Source: Streptomyces longispororuber
GTDB taxonomy: Bacteria > Actinomycetota > Actinomycetes > Streptomycetales > Streptomycetaceae
Length of the DNA stretch: 36,418 nt
Reading direction: 5' to 3'
Assembly (NCBI RefSeq): GCF_014656095.1
Contig: NZ_BNBT01000082.1
Span: 1 to 36,418, forward strand
The notes beneath the pieces were generated by a model. It had not been told where the DNA came from, searched no databases, and saw only the letters and a list, made by a program, of their open reading frames with translations. Shown here piece after piece: positions 8,149-15,708 of this stretch (position 1 is its first letter; every line of letters begins with the position of its first letter). The position numbers and the translations under genes were made by a program.

Positions 8149-8789
8149 AGTGTTCTCCCGTAGCCGTGGGCGCCGTACGAGGGGCCGGAAGGACCCGAGG
8201 GGCCGGTGGGGTCGGCGGGGCTGCTGGTGTCGGGCGTGCCGTGGGCGTCCCGGGTGTCGTACGCCGTGGACAGGAGCTGGAGGCCGAGGCGGAGCCTGCG
8301 GCGGGCCTCGTCCTCGGTGACGCCGAGGTCGGCGGCGGTCTGGCGGTAGTCGCGCCGCTGGAAGTAGGCCAGCTCCAGGGCGGCGCGCAGCGGGGCGGGC
8401 ATGGCCGTGACGATGTAGTCCGCGCGGGCGGCGGCGGAGGCGCGGCGGACCTTGCGCTCCAGCTCCTCGGGGGTGCCTGCGCCGCCGCGGGCGAGGGCGG
8501 CGGACTCGGTGCGGCGCAGCCGCTGGACGGCCTGCTGGTGGGCGAGCGTGGCGATCCAGGAGCGCAGCGGTCCCTGCTTGGGGTCGTACGCCTCGGGGTT
8601 CTCCCAGATGTGGGTGAACACGTCCCGGGTGATGCGGTCGGCCGCGGCGACGTCGCCCAGGACGCGGTGCGCCAGACTGTGCACGAGCGAGGCGAAGCGG
8701 TCGTACAGCTCGCCGAGCGCCGCGGCCTCCCCGTGCGCCAGTCGCTGCTGCATGCGGCGGTCCCACCGACGCGGTGCGTCCTTCGGCAT
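8145..8789 (-). CDS. ECF-family RNA polymerase sigma factor
   Basis: 214 residues. Region 2 reads from about GEAAALGELYDRFASLVHSL through the -10-recognition segment FTHIWENPEAYDP and RSWIATLAHQQAVQRLRR. Region 4 is the helix-turn-helix around PAPLRAALELAYFQ and YRQTAADLGVTEDEARRRL. The organisation is SigK-like, with a short Ser/Pro-rich C-terminal tail. The ATG at 8789 is preceded by GAGGGGG at four bases' distance; longer upstream frames lack such a site. It is co-transcribed with and overlaps its likely anti-sigma factor. The 270-bp gap upstream separates it from the divergent STAS gene, so the two may share regulation. Confidence 0.92.
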   Translation of the reverse strand: MPKDAPRRWDRRMQQRLAHGEAAALGELYDRFASLVHSLAHRVLGDVAAADRITRDVFTHIWENPEAYDPKQGPLRSWIATLAHQQAVQRLRRTESAALARGGAGTPEELERKVRRASAAARADYIVTAMPAPLRAALELAYFQRRDYRQTAADLGVTEDEARRRLRLGLQLLSTAYDTRDAHGTPDTSSPADPTGPSGPSGPSYGAHGYGRTL

Positions 8790-9059
8790 GCGTCCCCCTC
8801 GTGCGCTCGCCGTGCTCGTCCCGTGCTCGTCTTCACCGTTGGTTCGAATGTAGTCGGCCGCACTGACAACGCACCGCTTTCCCCTCGCTTTCCGGCTCTT
8901 TGCCGCGATGCGGGGGCCCGGCGGGGCGGCGGATGATATTGGCCCGGTCGTCCGCAACGCCCCCTTTCCGGACGCGGGAGGGTCTGGTGTTTCATGGAAC
9001 GTGGCTGAGGCGGCGGCGACGAGAGAGGCGGGGAGCCCGGTGGACGAGAGGCGTGGCGC
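8790..9059. promoter_or_regulatory. Divergent promoter region, sigma operon / STAS gene
   Basis: 270 bp between divergent starts. It contains the most AT-rich stretch of this neighbourhood (about 8830-8900 and 8930-9000). ECF sigma operons are often autoregulated, so a sigma-specific promoter is expected here. I cannot assign -10/-35 elements with confidence, and no ORF in it looks real. Confidence 0.4.
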
Positions 9060-9434
9060 GTGGCGCTGAAGGTGGCCGTCGGCGAACAGCGGGGCTGGGC
9101 CGTGCTGCGGGTGTCCGGCGAGATGGACCTGCTGACCTCACCGGTGCTGCGCCAGCGCGTGCACGAGGCGGTGGCGGAGGGCCGCCGCAGTGTGGTGCTC
9201 GACCTGTCCGAGGTGCTCTTCTGCGACTCCAGCGGCGTGGGCGTGCTGATAGCCACGCGCCGCCTGATGCGCTCCTGCCGCGGCCGGCTGCGGCTGATCC
9301 TGCCCGCCCAGGGGGCGGTTGACGGCTCGCACGTGAACCGGGTCCTCGCGGCGCTCGGCGTCCGCCGCCTGTTCGAGGTGTACCCGGACGCGGCGCGGGC
9401 GGTGGACGACGCGGCCGAGCCCCTTTCGGCGTAG
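9060..9434 (+). CDS. STAS-domain anti-sigma factor antagonist
   Basis: 124 residues, essentially a single STAS domain (SpoIIAA/RsbV type). The conserved phosphorylation loop is FCDSSGVGVL with D56-S57-S58-G59. The family is regulated by phosphorylation of a Ser in this loop by an RsbW-like kinase. The GTG at 9060 has GAGAGG nine bases upstream; the strand order VSGEMDLLTSP at residues 18-28 matches the family start. It is divergent from the sigma/anti-sigma pair. An RsbW-like kinase gene lies 5.3 kb further right (14712), a possible partner, although Streptomyces carry many such kinases. Confidence 0.93.
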   Translation: MALKVAVGEQRGWAVLRVSGEMDLLTSPVLRQRVHEAVAEGRRSVVLDLSEVLFCDSSGVGVLIATRRLMRSCRGRLRLILPAQGAVDGSHVNRVLAALGVRRLFEVYPDAARAVDDAAEPLSA

Positions 9435-9780
9435 CGGCGGGCGGCGAGTGGCGGGCGGCTGGCCTACCGTGCCGCTTCCGGGCCGCTTCCGGCGGGCGCG
9501 CGCGGGTAAGCGGAACCCCGTATACCTGTCAAGATCGGATTACTGGTACAACCATGGGCGAGCGGATGCCACCGTCGGCGTGCCCGCCGGGCCCGGAGCG
9601 CGTCCGTGACACTCCCTTGTCGCGGAATTCCCGCGGTCTTGGCACAAGCGTCGCTTTTCCGCCTCCCGGCGGGCGACGGCGTCGTACGCTCGCTGAACAG
9701 ATACTGACGGACATCTGACGTGGCCGCGGCCAGGTCAGGCGTACCCCCATCCGCGTGAGAAGTGAGGCGGCCCGAACACC
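9435..9780. other. Gene-free stretch before the EF-hand gene
   Basis: 346 bp without a convincing ORF. It contains a near-palindrome around GTCGCGGAATTCCCGCGG (about 9617-9634) and two directly repeated CTGACG hexamers (9704-9709 and 9715-9720). It presumably holds the EF-hand gene's promoter. No terminator-like hairpin for the STAS gene is evident. Confidence 0.45.
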
Positions 9781-10278
9781 ATGGACAGTGCCGAGTACGA
9801 GCGTAGGATCGCGGCCCGTTTCGCCACCTTCGACCAGGACGGCAACGGCTACATCTCCCGTGAGGACTTCAGCACGGCGGCCGCGGCGCTGCTCGCCGAG
9901 TTCGAGGTGCCCGCGCGGTCCGAGCAGGGCCAGGCCCTGTACGTCGGGGCGGAGGCGTTCTGGCAGGGCATGGCCGGGATCGCCGACCGGGACGGCGACC
10001 AGCGCATCACCCGGGACGAGTTCGTGGGCGGCGCCGTGAAGCGGCTGCGGGACAACCCCGCCGGGTTCGCGGAGATCGCGCGGCCGTTCCTGCACGCGGC
10101 CCTGTCCCTGGCGGACGGCGACGGGGACGGGGTGGCCCAGGGGGCCGAGGTCGAGCGGGCGCTGCGGGCGCTGGGCGTGGAGCGCGAGATCGCCTCCCTG
10201 GCCGCGCAGGCCCTGGGCCCGGTGACCGAGGACCAGGTCGTGTCGGCCTTCGCGTCGTACTTCACCGTCCCGGAGTAG
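9781..10278 (+). CDS. EF-hand calcium-binding protein (calerythrin/sarcoplasmic-type)
   Basis: 165 residues with three well-formed EF-hand loops: DQDGNGYISRED (18-29), DRDGDQRITRDE (69-80) and DGDGDGVAQGAE (112-123). Each has Asp at positions 1, 3 and usually 5 and an acidic residue at position 12. A fourth, degenerate hand lies near the C-terminus. There is no signal peptide, so it should bind Ca2+ in the cytoplasm as a buffer or sensor, like other actinobacterial CabB/calerythrin-type proteins. The ATG at 9781 starts the canonical N-terminus, but the ribosome site (GTGAGG) is rather far upstream. It converges on the CoA ligase gene across a strong shared hairpin. Confidence 0.93.
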   Translation: MDSAEYERRIAARFATFDQDGNGYISREDFSTAAAALLAEFEVPARSEQGQALYVGAEAFWQGMAGIADRDGDQRITRDEFVGGAVKRLRDNPAGFAEIARPFLHAALSLADGDGDGVAQGAEVERALRALGVEREIASLAAQALGPVTEDQVVSAFASYFTVPE

Positions 10279-10306
10279 GCGGACGCCGCCCGTCCGCGGC
10301 TTGTGT

Positions 10307-10339
10307 CTCCCGGTCCCGCCACTCCAGCGGGTCCGGGAG
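10307..10339. terminator. Bidirectional hairpin terminator, EF-hand gene / CoA ligase
   Basis: CTCCCGGTCCCGC (10307-10319) pairs with GCGGGTCCGGGAG (10327-10339), a 13-bp stem with one mismatch and a 7-nt loop. It lies between two convergent stops. There is no U-tract, as is usual in Streptomyces. Confidence 0.75.
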
Positions 10340-10343
10340 TCGT

Positions 10344-11894
10344 TCAGTCCGCGTACCGCTCCCGCAGCTCGTACTTGAGGACCTTGCGCAGCGTCTCGTT
10401 GCGGGGCAGCGCGTCCACCACCTCCAGTTGCTCGGGGAGCTTGTGCACGGACAGGCCCGCCCCGCGCAGGTACGCCGTCGCCTGGGGCAGGGTCAGGTCG
10501 GGGACGCCGGGGGCGCGTTCGACGACGGCGCAGACGCGTTCGCCGCGGGCGGGGTCGGGCAGGCCGACGACCGCGGCGTCGGCGACGGCGGGGTGGCCGT
10601 GCAGCAGGTCCTCGATCTCCTTGGCGGAGATGTTCTCGCCCTTGCGGATGATGAGGTCCTTGGCGCGGCCGGTGAGCACCAGGTGCCCGGAGTCCAGGAC
10701 GTGCCCGAGGTCGCCGGTGCGCAGGAAGCCGTCCGCGTCGAAGGCCTCGCGGGTCGCCGCCGCGTCCAGGTAGCCCCGGCAGACGGCTTCGCCGCGCAGC
10801 CGTATCTCGCCGTCGGCGCCGGGCGGCAGCTCCGCGCCGGCGGCGTCGGTGACGCGGATCTCCATGCCGGCGGGCGGGCGCCCCTCCGTGGTGGCGAGGT
10901 GCTCGGGGGTGTCGTCCGGGGACCCCATCGTGATCATGGGTACCTCGGTCATGCCGTACCCGTGGGTCAGTTGGCAGCCCAGCTCGCGCACGACGGCGTG
11001 GTACAGCTCGGGCGGCTTGGGGGCGCCGCCACCCGCGAGGAGGCGCAGGGTGGGGATCAGCGGGCGGGCGGGGTCCTTGCGCTGCTCGGTGAGGAACATC
11101 GTGTAGAACGCCGTGGAGCCGCCCGCGACGGTCACGCCGTGCCGCCGGTAGCCGTCGAGCGCGTCGGGCAGCGCGAACCGCTCGAAGAGGACCGCGGGGA
11201 AGCCGCACAGGAGCAGCATCACCGTGTAGTCGGGTCCGGCGATGTGCGCGTAGGGGAACGCCATCGAACCGACGTCGCGGGGTGAGAGCCCGAGTGCGTG
11301 GGCGAGGCAGGCGCCGCCCGCGAGCAGCGAACGGTCGGTGTGCAGCACGCCCTTGGGCTCGGACGTCGTGCCCGAGGTCCAGTAGATCCAGCGCACGGCC
11401 GTGCCGTCGGCGGGCGGCGGGGGCAGCGTCCCGGGGTCGCCCTCGGGCAGCTCGTCGTACGCGGTCAGGACGGTGGGCGCGCCCAGGCGCCGGGCCATCG
11501 CGGTGTGGTCGAAGCCGCGCCACACCCCGGGTACGGCGAAGAACTCCGCCTTCGACGCGCGCAGGGCGAAGCCGACCTCGCGCTCGCGCAGGTAGGGGAT
11601 CAGGGGCGACTGGACGGCGCCGAGCCGGGCCAGGGCGAAGGAGAGCACGGCGGTCTCGATGCGCGTGGGCAGTTGCCAGGCGACGACGGTGCCGGGCCGT
11701 ACGCCGCGCGCGTACAGGCCCGCCGCGACGCGTTCGCAGCGGTCGCGCAGGCCGCCGAAGGTCAGGGTCCGGTCGTCGGCGGGGTCGTCGGCGGCCTGGA
11801 TGAGGACCGGGGCGCCGGGGGTGAGCGCGGCGCGCCGGTCGAGCAGGTCCCACAGGGTGGCGCAGGCGGCGAGCGCGTGGGCGGTGTCGGTCAC
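10344..11894 (-). CDS. AMP-forming acyl-CoA synthetase (class I adenylate-forming CoA ligase)
   Basis: 516 residues. It activates a carboxylic acid to its CoA thioester via an acyl-adenylate in the cytoplasm. Visible motifs are the phosphate loop YWTSGTTSEPKGVL, the A5-type GYGMTEVP, the hinge TGDLGHVLDSGHLVLTGRAKD, KGENISAKEIEDLL, and the C-terminal catalytic Lys in RKVLKYELRE. The closest feel is of FadD-like or cyclohexanecarboxylate-type ligases; the acid cannot be read from the sequence. The GTG at 11894 has a full AGGAGG site five bases upstream. A perfect CTGACG-N3-CGTCAG operator sits 45 bp upstream, and the divergent gene pair encodes acyl-CoA dehydrogenases, so this is the likely entry step of the pathway. 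Confidence 0.92.
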   Translation of the reverse strand: MTDTAHALAACATLWDLLDRRAALTPGAPVLIQAADDPADDRTLTFGGLRDRCERVAAGLYARGVRPGTVVAWQLPTRIETAVLSFALARLGAVQSPLIPYLREREVGFALRASKAEFFAVPGVWRGFDHTAMARRLGAPTVLTAYDELPEGDPGTLPPPPADGTAVRWIYWTSGTTSEPKGVLHTDRSLLAGGACLAHALGLSPRDVGSMAFPYAHIAGPDYTVMLLLCGFPAVLFERFALPDALDGYRRHGVTVAGGSTAFYTMFLTEQRKDPARPLIPTLRLLAGGGAPKPPELYHAVVRELGCQLTHGYGMTEVPMITMGSPDDTPEHLATTEGRPPAGMEIRVTDAAGAELPPGADGEIRLRGEAVCRGYLDAAATREAFDADGFLRTGDLGHVLDSGHLVLTGRAKDLIIRKGENISAKEIEDLLHGHPAVADAAVVGLPDPARGERVCAVVERAPGVPDLTLPQATAYLRGAGLSVHKLPEQLEVVDALPRNETLRKVLKYELRERYAD

Positions 11895-11938
11895 GGGTGC
11901 CTCCTCGGACGGCCGAGCGAGTGCCGGAGCGCGCCTAG

Positions 11939-11953
11939 CTGACGGTTCGTCAG
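11939..11953. promoter_or_regulatory. Regulon operator a (perfect CTGACG-N3-CGTCAG)
   Basis: CTGACGGTTCGTCAG, perfect 6-3-6 inverted repeat, 45 bp upstream of the CoA ligase start. A minus-strand -10-like TACGCT (complement of 11965-11970) precedes it, which would place the operator just after the transcription start. Confidence 0.75.
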
Positions 11954-11982
11954 GCAGCGGGCAGAGCGTAGGGCCGCGCGCC

Positions 11983-12011
11983 TTGCCGGTCCAGGGGCGC
12001 GGGGCTAGCCT
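11983..12011 (+). promoter_or_regulatory. Predicted promoter of the acyl-CoA dehydrogenase alpha/beta operon
   Basis: TTGCCG (11983-11988), 17 bp, TAGCCT (12006-12011), a good match to the housekeeping streptomycete consensus. The expected start of transcription, near 12018, falls inside operator b (12017-12031). Confidence 0.5.
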
Positions 12012-12016
12012 GCGAA

Positions 12017-12031
12017 CTGACGTACCGTCAG
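12017..12031. promoter_or_regulatory. Regulon operator b (perfect CTGACG-N3-CGTCAG)
   Basis: CTGACGTACCGTCAG, perfect 6-3-6 inverted repeat flanked by AA on the left and ATAC on the right. It covers the predicted start of transcription for the dehydrogenase pair, a position suited to repression. Confidence 0.8.
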
Positions 12032-12090
12032 ATACGGTACGCGCGCGCCCGAGTGACGCGCGCCGGACGCTGCACGACGGAAGGTGGCGC

Positions 12091-12144
12091 ATGGGACTGC
12101 TGCGGAACGGCGGCGTCGGCGCCCCGGGCCCGGGGCGCGGCTGA
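12091..12144 (+). CDS. Possible 17-residue leader peptide overlapping the dehydrogenase alpha start
   Basis: ATG at 12091 is preceded by GGAAGG at six bases' distance and encodes MGLLRNGGVGAPGPGRG. Its TGA (12142-12144) overlaps the next gene's ATG as TGATG. The dehydrogenase gene itself has no good ribosome site, so translation may be coupled through this leader. It is too short for composition tests. The alternative is that the dehydrogenase starts at a GTG at 12084 in its own frame. Confidence 0.4.
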   Translation: MGLLRNGGVGAPGPGRG

Positions 12145-13277
12145 TGGACCTCGCGTACACCGAGGAGGAGGAGGCCTTCCGCGACGGGCTGCGGGAGTGG
12201 CTCGCCCGCGCCCTGCCGACGCTGCCCGCACCCCCCTCGCCGCACGACTGGCCGGGGCGGCGCGCGTACGACACCGCCTGGCAGCGGGCGCTGTACGACG
12301 CGGGCTACGGCGGCGTGCACTGGGAGGCGACGCCCACCCAGCGGCTGATCTTCCTGGAGGAGACCGAGGAGGCGGGCGCCCCCTACGTGGGGGCCAACTT
12401 CGTCGGCCTGCTGCACGCGGGGCCGACCATCGCCGCCGAGGGCACCCCGGAGCAGCGGGCGCGCTGGCTGCCGCCGATCCTGCGCGGCGACGAGGTGTGG
12501 TGCCAGGGCTTCAGCGAACCGGACGCCGGCTCCGACCTGGCGTCGCTGCGCACGCGCGCGTGGCGGGACGGCGACCACTACGTGGTGCGCGGCTCCAAGA
12601 TCTGGACCTCGCACGCGGAGGTCGCCGACTGGTGCGAACTCCTCGTGCGCACCGACCCCGACGCCCCCAAGCACCGGGGCCTGACCTGGCTCGCCCTGCC
12701 GATGGCCGCGCCGGGCGTCACGGTACGGCCGCTGCGCACGCTCGCCGGGTCCACGGAGTTCGCCGAGGTGTTCCTCGACGAGGTGCGGGTGCCCGTCGAC
12801 CACCGGGTCGGCGCCGAGGACGACGGCTGGCGCGTGACCCTGGTGACCCTGTCCTACGAGCGGGGCACCGCCTTCGCCGGAGAGGTGGTGGCCTGCCGCC
12901 GCGTGCTCGGCGACCTCGCCCGCGAGGCCCGCGCCGACGGCCGCTGGGACGACCCCGTGCTGCGCCGCCGACTCGGCCGCCTGAGCGCCGAGTTCGGCGC
13001 CCTGTGGCGGCTCGCGCAGTGGAACGCCAGCGAGGCCCAGCACACCGGCGGCGTCCCCGGGCCCGGCGCGTCCGTGTTCAAGCTGCGCTACTCCCACGCG
13101 CGCCAGGAGCTGTACGACGCCGCCGCCGACGTCCTCGGCGACGACGCCCTCGACCTCGGCAGGACCTGGACGCGGGAGCGCCTGTCGTCGCTGTCGTACA
13201 CCATCGCCGCCGGCACCTCGCAGATCCAGCGCACCATCGTGGCCGAACGGCTCCTCGGGCTGCCGAAGGGGCGGTGA
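12144..13277 (+). CDS. Acyl-CoA dehydrogenase, large (alpha-type) subunit
   Basis: 377 residues, full-length acyl-CoA dehydrogenase fold. It oxidises an acyl-CoA to the 2,3-enoyl-CoA with FAD. Seen: N-terminal helical domain (YTEEEEAFRDGLREWL), the FAD/substrate beta-domain with WCQGFSEPDAGSDLASL, and the C-terminal helix with AGTSQIQRTIVAERLLGLP. At the place where MCAD has its catalytic Glu (EGTSQIQR) this protein has Ala, so the base must come from elsewhere, as in isovaleryl- and some FadE-type enzymes. The next gene, three bases away, encodes a short beta-type partner. Such pairs form alpha2beta2 enzymes in actinobacterial steroid-side-chain degradation. Start chosen at 12144, overlapping the small leader ORF. 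Confidence 0.9.
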   Translation: MDLAYTEEEEAFRDGLREWLARALPTLPAPPSPHDWPGRRAYDTAWQRALYDAGYGGVHWEATPTQRLIFLEETEEAGAPYVGANFVGLLHAGPTIAAEGTPEQRARWLPPILRGDEVWCQGFSEPDAGSDLASLRTRAWRDGDHYVVRGSKIWTSHAEVADWCELLVRTDPDAPKHRGLTWLALPMAAPGVTVRPLRTLAGSTEFAEVFLDEVRVPVDHRVGAEDDGWRVTLVTLSYERGTAFAGEVVACRRVLGDLAREARADGRWDDPVLRRRLGRLSAEFGALWRLAQWNASEAQHTGGVPGPGASVFKLRYSHARQELYDAAADVLGDDALDLGRTWTRERLSSLSYTIAAGTSQIQRTIVAERLLGLPKGR

Positions 13278-13280
13278 GGC

Positions 13281-14138
13281 GTGGACTTCCAACTGAGCGC
13301 CGACCAGCGCGCGTTGCGCGACGGGTTCCGGGAGATCCTGCGGGCCCGGTTCGGGCGGGACGCGCTGCGGGCCGCCGTGGACGCGCCCGGCCTGGACCGG
13401 GAGCTGTGGCGGGCCCTCGGGAAGGCCGGGTTCTTCGCGCTGTGCGTGCCCGAGGCGCGCGGCGGGCTCGGGCAGGGCGCGGCCGAGGCGGTGTTGGTGT
13501 TCGAGGAGGCGGGGCGGGCGCTGCTGCCCGGGCCGCTGGTCGCGACGTTCCTCGCCGCCGGTGACGTCGAGGGCGCCGCCACCGGCGAGACCGTCGTGAC
13601 CGCCGTGTCCGGGACGCTCGTGCCCTGGCTCGCCGAGGCCGACGTGGTGCGCGGCGACGTCACCGCGGCCGAGCCCCTGCGCTCCGTGGACCCGCTCACC
13701 CCGCTGCACCGCGTCCCCGGCCGCCGGGAGGACGGCCCGGACGTCTCGCTGCTGCTCGCCGCCGAACAGCTCGGCTCCGCCTGCGCGTCCCGCGACGCCG
13801 CGGTCCGATACGCCGGTGAGCGCGAGCAGTTCGGGCAGCCCATCGGCGCGTTCCAGGCCGTCAAGCACCTCTGCGCCGAGCTGCTCGTCCGCACCGAGCC
13901 GGCCCGCGCCGCGGTGTACGCCGCCGCCGTCACCGGCGACCCGCGCGAGGCCGTCGCGGCCAAGCTCCTGGCCGACGACGCCGCCGTGCGCAACGCCCGC
14001 GACTGCCTCCAGGTGTACGGCGGCATGGGCTTCACCTGGGAGGCCGACGTGCACCTGCACCTCAAGCGGGCCTGGGTGCGCGCCCGGCTCGGCACGACGG
14101 CGGCGCGCGCGGAGGAGGAGCTGGCCGCCGCGCTGTGA
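13281..14138 (+). CDS. Acyl-CoA dehydrogenase, small (beta-type) subunit
   Basis: 285 residues, shorter than a normal acyl-CoA dehydrogenase. It shows the N-terminal domain (FQLSADQRALRDGFREIL), a shortened beta-domain and a C-terminal helical domain with YAGEREQFGQPIGAFQAVKH and VYGGMGFTWEADVHLHLKRA. It lacks the clear FAD-contact motif of the middle domain. This fits the beta member of heteromeric dehydrogenases such as the cholesterol-degrading FadE pairs. The GTG at 13281 follows the alpha stop by three bases with GGTGAGG upstream, so the two are co-translated. Confidence 0.9.
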   Translation: MDFQLSADQRALRDGFREILRARFGRDALRAAVDAPGLDRELWRALGKAGFFALCVPEARGGLGQGAAEAVLVFEEAGRALLPGPLVATFLAAGDVEGAATGETVVTAVSGTLVPWLAEADVVRGDVTAAEPLRSVDPLTPLHRVPGRREDGPDVSLLLAAEQLGSACASRDAAVRYAGEREQFGQPIGAFQAVKHLCAELLVRTEPARAAVYAAAVTGDPREAVAAKLLADDAAVRNARDCLQVYGGMGFTWEADVHLHLKRAWVRARLGTTAARAEEELAAAL

Positions 14139-14711
14139 CGGCGCGGCCTTGAGGGGGCGGCGTGACAGTGGTTGAGGGGGTGTGGGGGGTTGGCGAGGTG
14201 TGCGTGGTTGGTGGTGTGTGCGGCACTTTGCGGGGCGGGCGTCGCCTTATGGGGCGTGCGTCGCTGGATGGGATGGCATCGTCACGCAGAGCTGACCATG
14301 AGTGTGATCGACGTGAGAAATGCCGAACGCCCGTGAGGCTACGGAACGTCGATACCGGGTTGTGTCCTTTGCGTGACTCGTCGCGACGCGGAGTCGGTGC
14401 CCGGCTCCGGTACCTTGTGTGAGATGCGAGTGGTCCTGAGGCCGAACCGTGCCGGAGCAGCCCCCGAGGGCCCTCCGTGCCTGGTAACGCCCGCCGCTCG
14501 CCGGACAGGACACGGCCGGGCGCCGACCTGTTCGACCCCCCGCGGCGCGCGTCGCACAGTATGCCGTACGCGTACTCCTTCGCGCTGGAATATGCCCGAA
14601 GCGCTTGTTGGGGTGACTGTACGTCAACCATGCTGGCTTCCGAGGGGCTCACGTTCCGTGACCCTGAGGAGTCGCGAGGCGATGTGTCCGCCGGTTCGGA
14701 TGGTGTGAGCG
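14139..14711. other. Gene-free 573 bp between the dehydrogenase operon and the RsbW-like kinase
   Basis: No ORF here has convincing codon use or similarity. The segment from about 14270 to 14640 is lower in GC than its surroundings and is probably regulatory, holding the kinase gene's promoter and 5' leader. I cannot name sites in it. Confidence 0.4.
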
Positions 14712-15188
14712 GTGCAGGTGCTTCAAGTTCAGCTAGAAGTCGGGCCGGACCCCGCGGAAGTGGGCCGGGCACGCAGATGGGCGCGGTCGCGGCTCGCGGG
14801 GTCGGGCATAGCGGCCGACGAGCCCGTGGCCGAGACGCTGATCCTGCTGATCTCTGAGCTCGTCACCAACGCCGTGGTACACACCGGCTGTCCGGCCGTC
14901 CTGCGCATGCTGCTCCCCGGGGTGCCCGCGAGCGAGCCCGGCACCGTCCGCGTCGAGGTCGCCGACCGCAGCGCGCGGCCCCCGCGGCAGCGGCACGCGG
15001 AGCGGGACGAGACGAACGGCCGCGGCCTGGAGCTGGTGGACGGGCTCGCGGACCGGTGGGGCTGGCAGCACGAGGGGAGCGGCAAGCGGATCTGGTGCGA
15101 GGTGGACCGGTGTGAGGCGCCGCCCCCCGCCCGGGGGGCGGCGTTCCGGCACCCCGCCCACGAGGGTGTCGCGCTCGGGGTCCACTGA
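14712..15188 (+). CDS. RsbW/SpoIIAB-like anti-sigma regulatory factor kinase (HATPase_c)
   Basis: 158 residues with a single GHKL ATPase domain. The N-box is LISELVTNAVVHTG (about residues 47-60). The ATP-lid region is VADRSARPP and the G-box NGRGLELVDGLADRWGW. Proteins of this kind bind a sigma factor or phosphorylate a STAS antagonist; Streptomyces have dozens, mostly without known partners. The last ~30 residues, rich in Ala, Pro and His, extend past the domain. The GTG at 14712 has no clear Shine-Dalgarno, so the exact start is uncertain. It is flanked by unrelated catabolic genes and has no regulon operator. Confidence 0.85.
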   Translation: MQVLQVQLEVGPDPAEVGRARRWARSRLAGSGIAADEPVAETLILLISELVTNAVVHTGCPAVLRMLLPGVPASEPGTVRVEVADRSARPPRQRHAERDETNGRGLELVDGLADRWGWQHEGSGKRIWCEVDRCEAPPPARGAAFRHPAHEGVALGVH

Positions 15189-15708
15189 CCCGGGACGCGG
15201 TGGGTCCGAACCCCCGCTGTCGGCGCTCCGCGCCTCGCTCTCGGACGCCGGACGGGCCGAACCGGCCGGTCCTCGCCGTCCCGTGCCGGCCGTGCCCCCC
15301 GTCATGTCGGCGCGTGCGCCGTGTTGTGCCCCTGTGCGCGGCCGTGCGCGGGCGGAGCAAAACCGGCATAGGGCATAAATTCCCGAGCGGGTGTTGACGT
15401 AGCGTGTCCGGCTGATCACGCTTGAGTGCAGCGATTCGCCGCGAGGGGACGCCGAGGGACGGTGGCGCCTGTGGCCCGGTCCTTGGCGAGGTGCGGGTCG
15501 CGATTCGGCGTCGCGCTCCTTCAGGGCACCAGGGGGGCGGGGCTCGTACGCCGGAGCGGATGGCGGCGCGCGGACACGCGACAGGGGCAGGCGCCGACGC
15601 GCCGCCACCCGAACTCCGAACGGGACCCGGGGGAAGGGGCCCGAGGCACAGAGGTCACTGGCTGAGAGGCCCGTGCATCAGAGGCCCACGACTCCGAAGG
15701 CCCACGAC
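15189..15708. other. Gene-free spacer with a degenerate streptomycete repeat
   Basis: 520 bp between the kinase stop and the cyclase stop. Positions 15211-15260 carry a degenerate copy of the extragenic repeat seen at 26460-26572 (shared CGGCGCTCCGCGCCTCG and GCCGGACGGGC). Near 15661-15715 there are short direct repeats of GGCCCACGACTC. An AT-richer patch at 15355-15420 may be promoter-like. I see no gene. Confidence 0.45.

Noticed and set aside
9704..9720. Two CTGACG hexamers before the EF-hand gene as a regulon operator
   Set aside because: They are direct, not inverted, and spaced 11 bp apart, unlike the 6-3-6 inverted sites. The gene is unrelated to the pathway.
14162..14857. Several 60-130 codon frames on both strands between the beta dehydrogenase and the kinase
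   Set aside because: No domain, poor codon bias and no ribosome sites; one of them overlaps the kinase in another frame.
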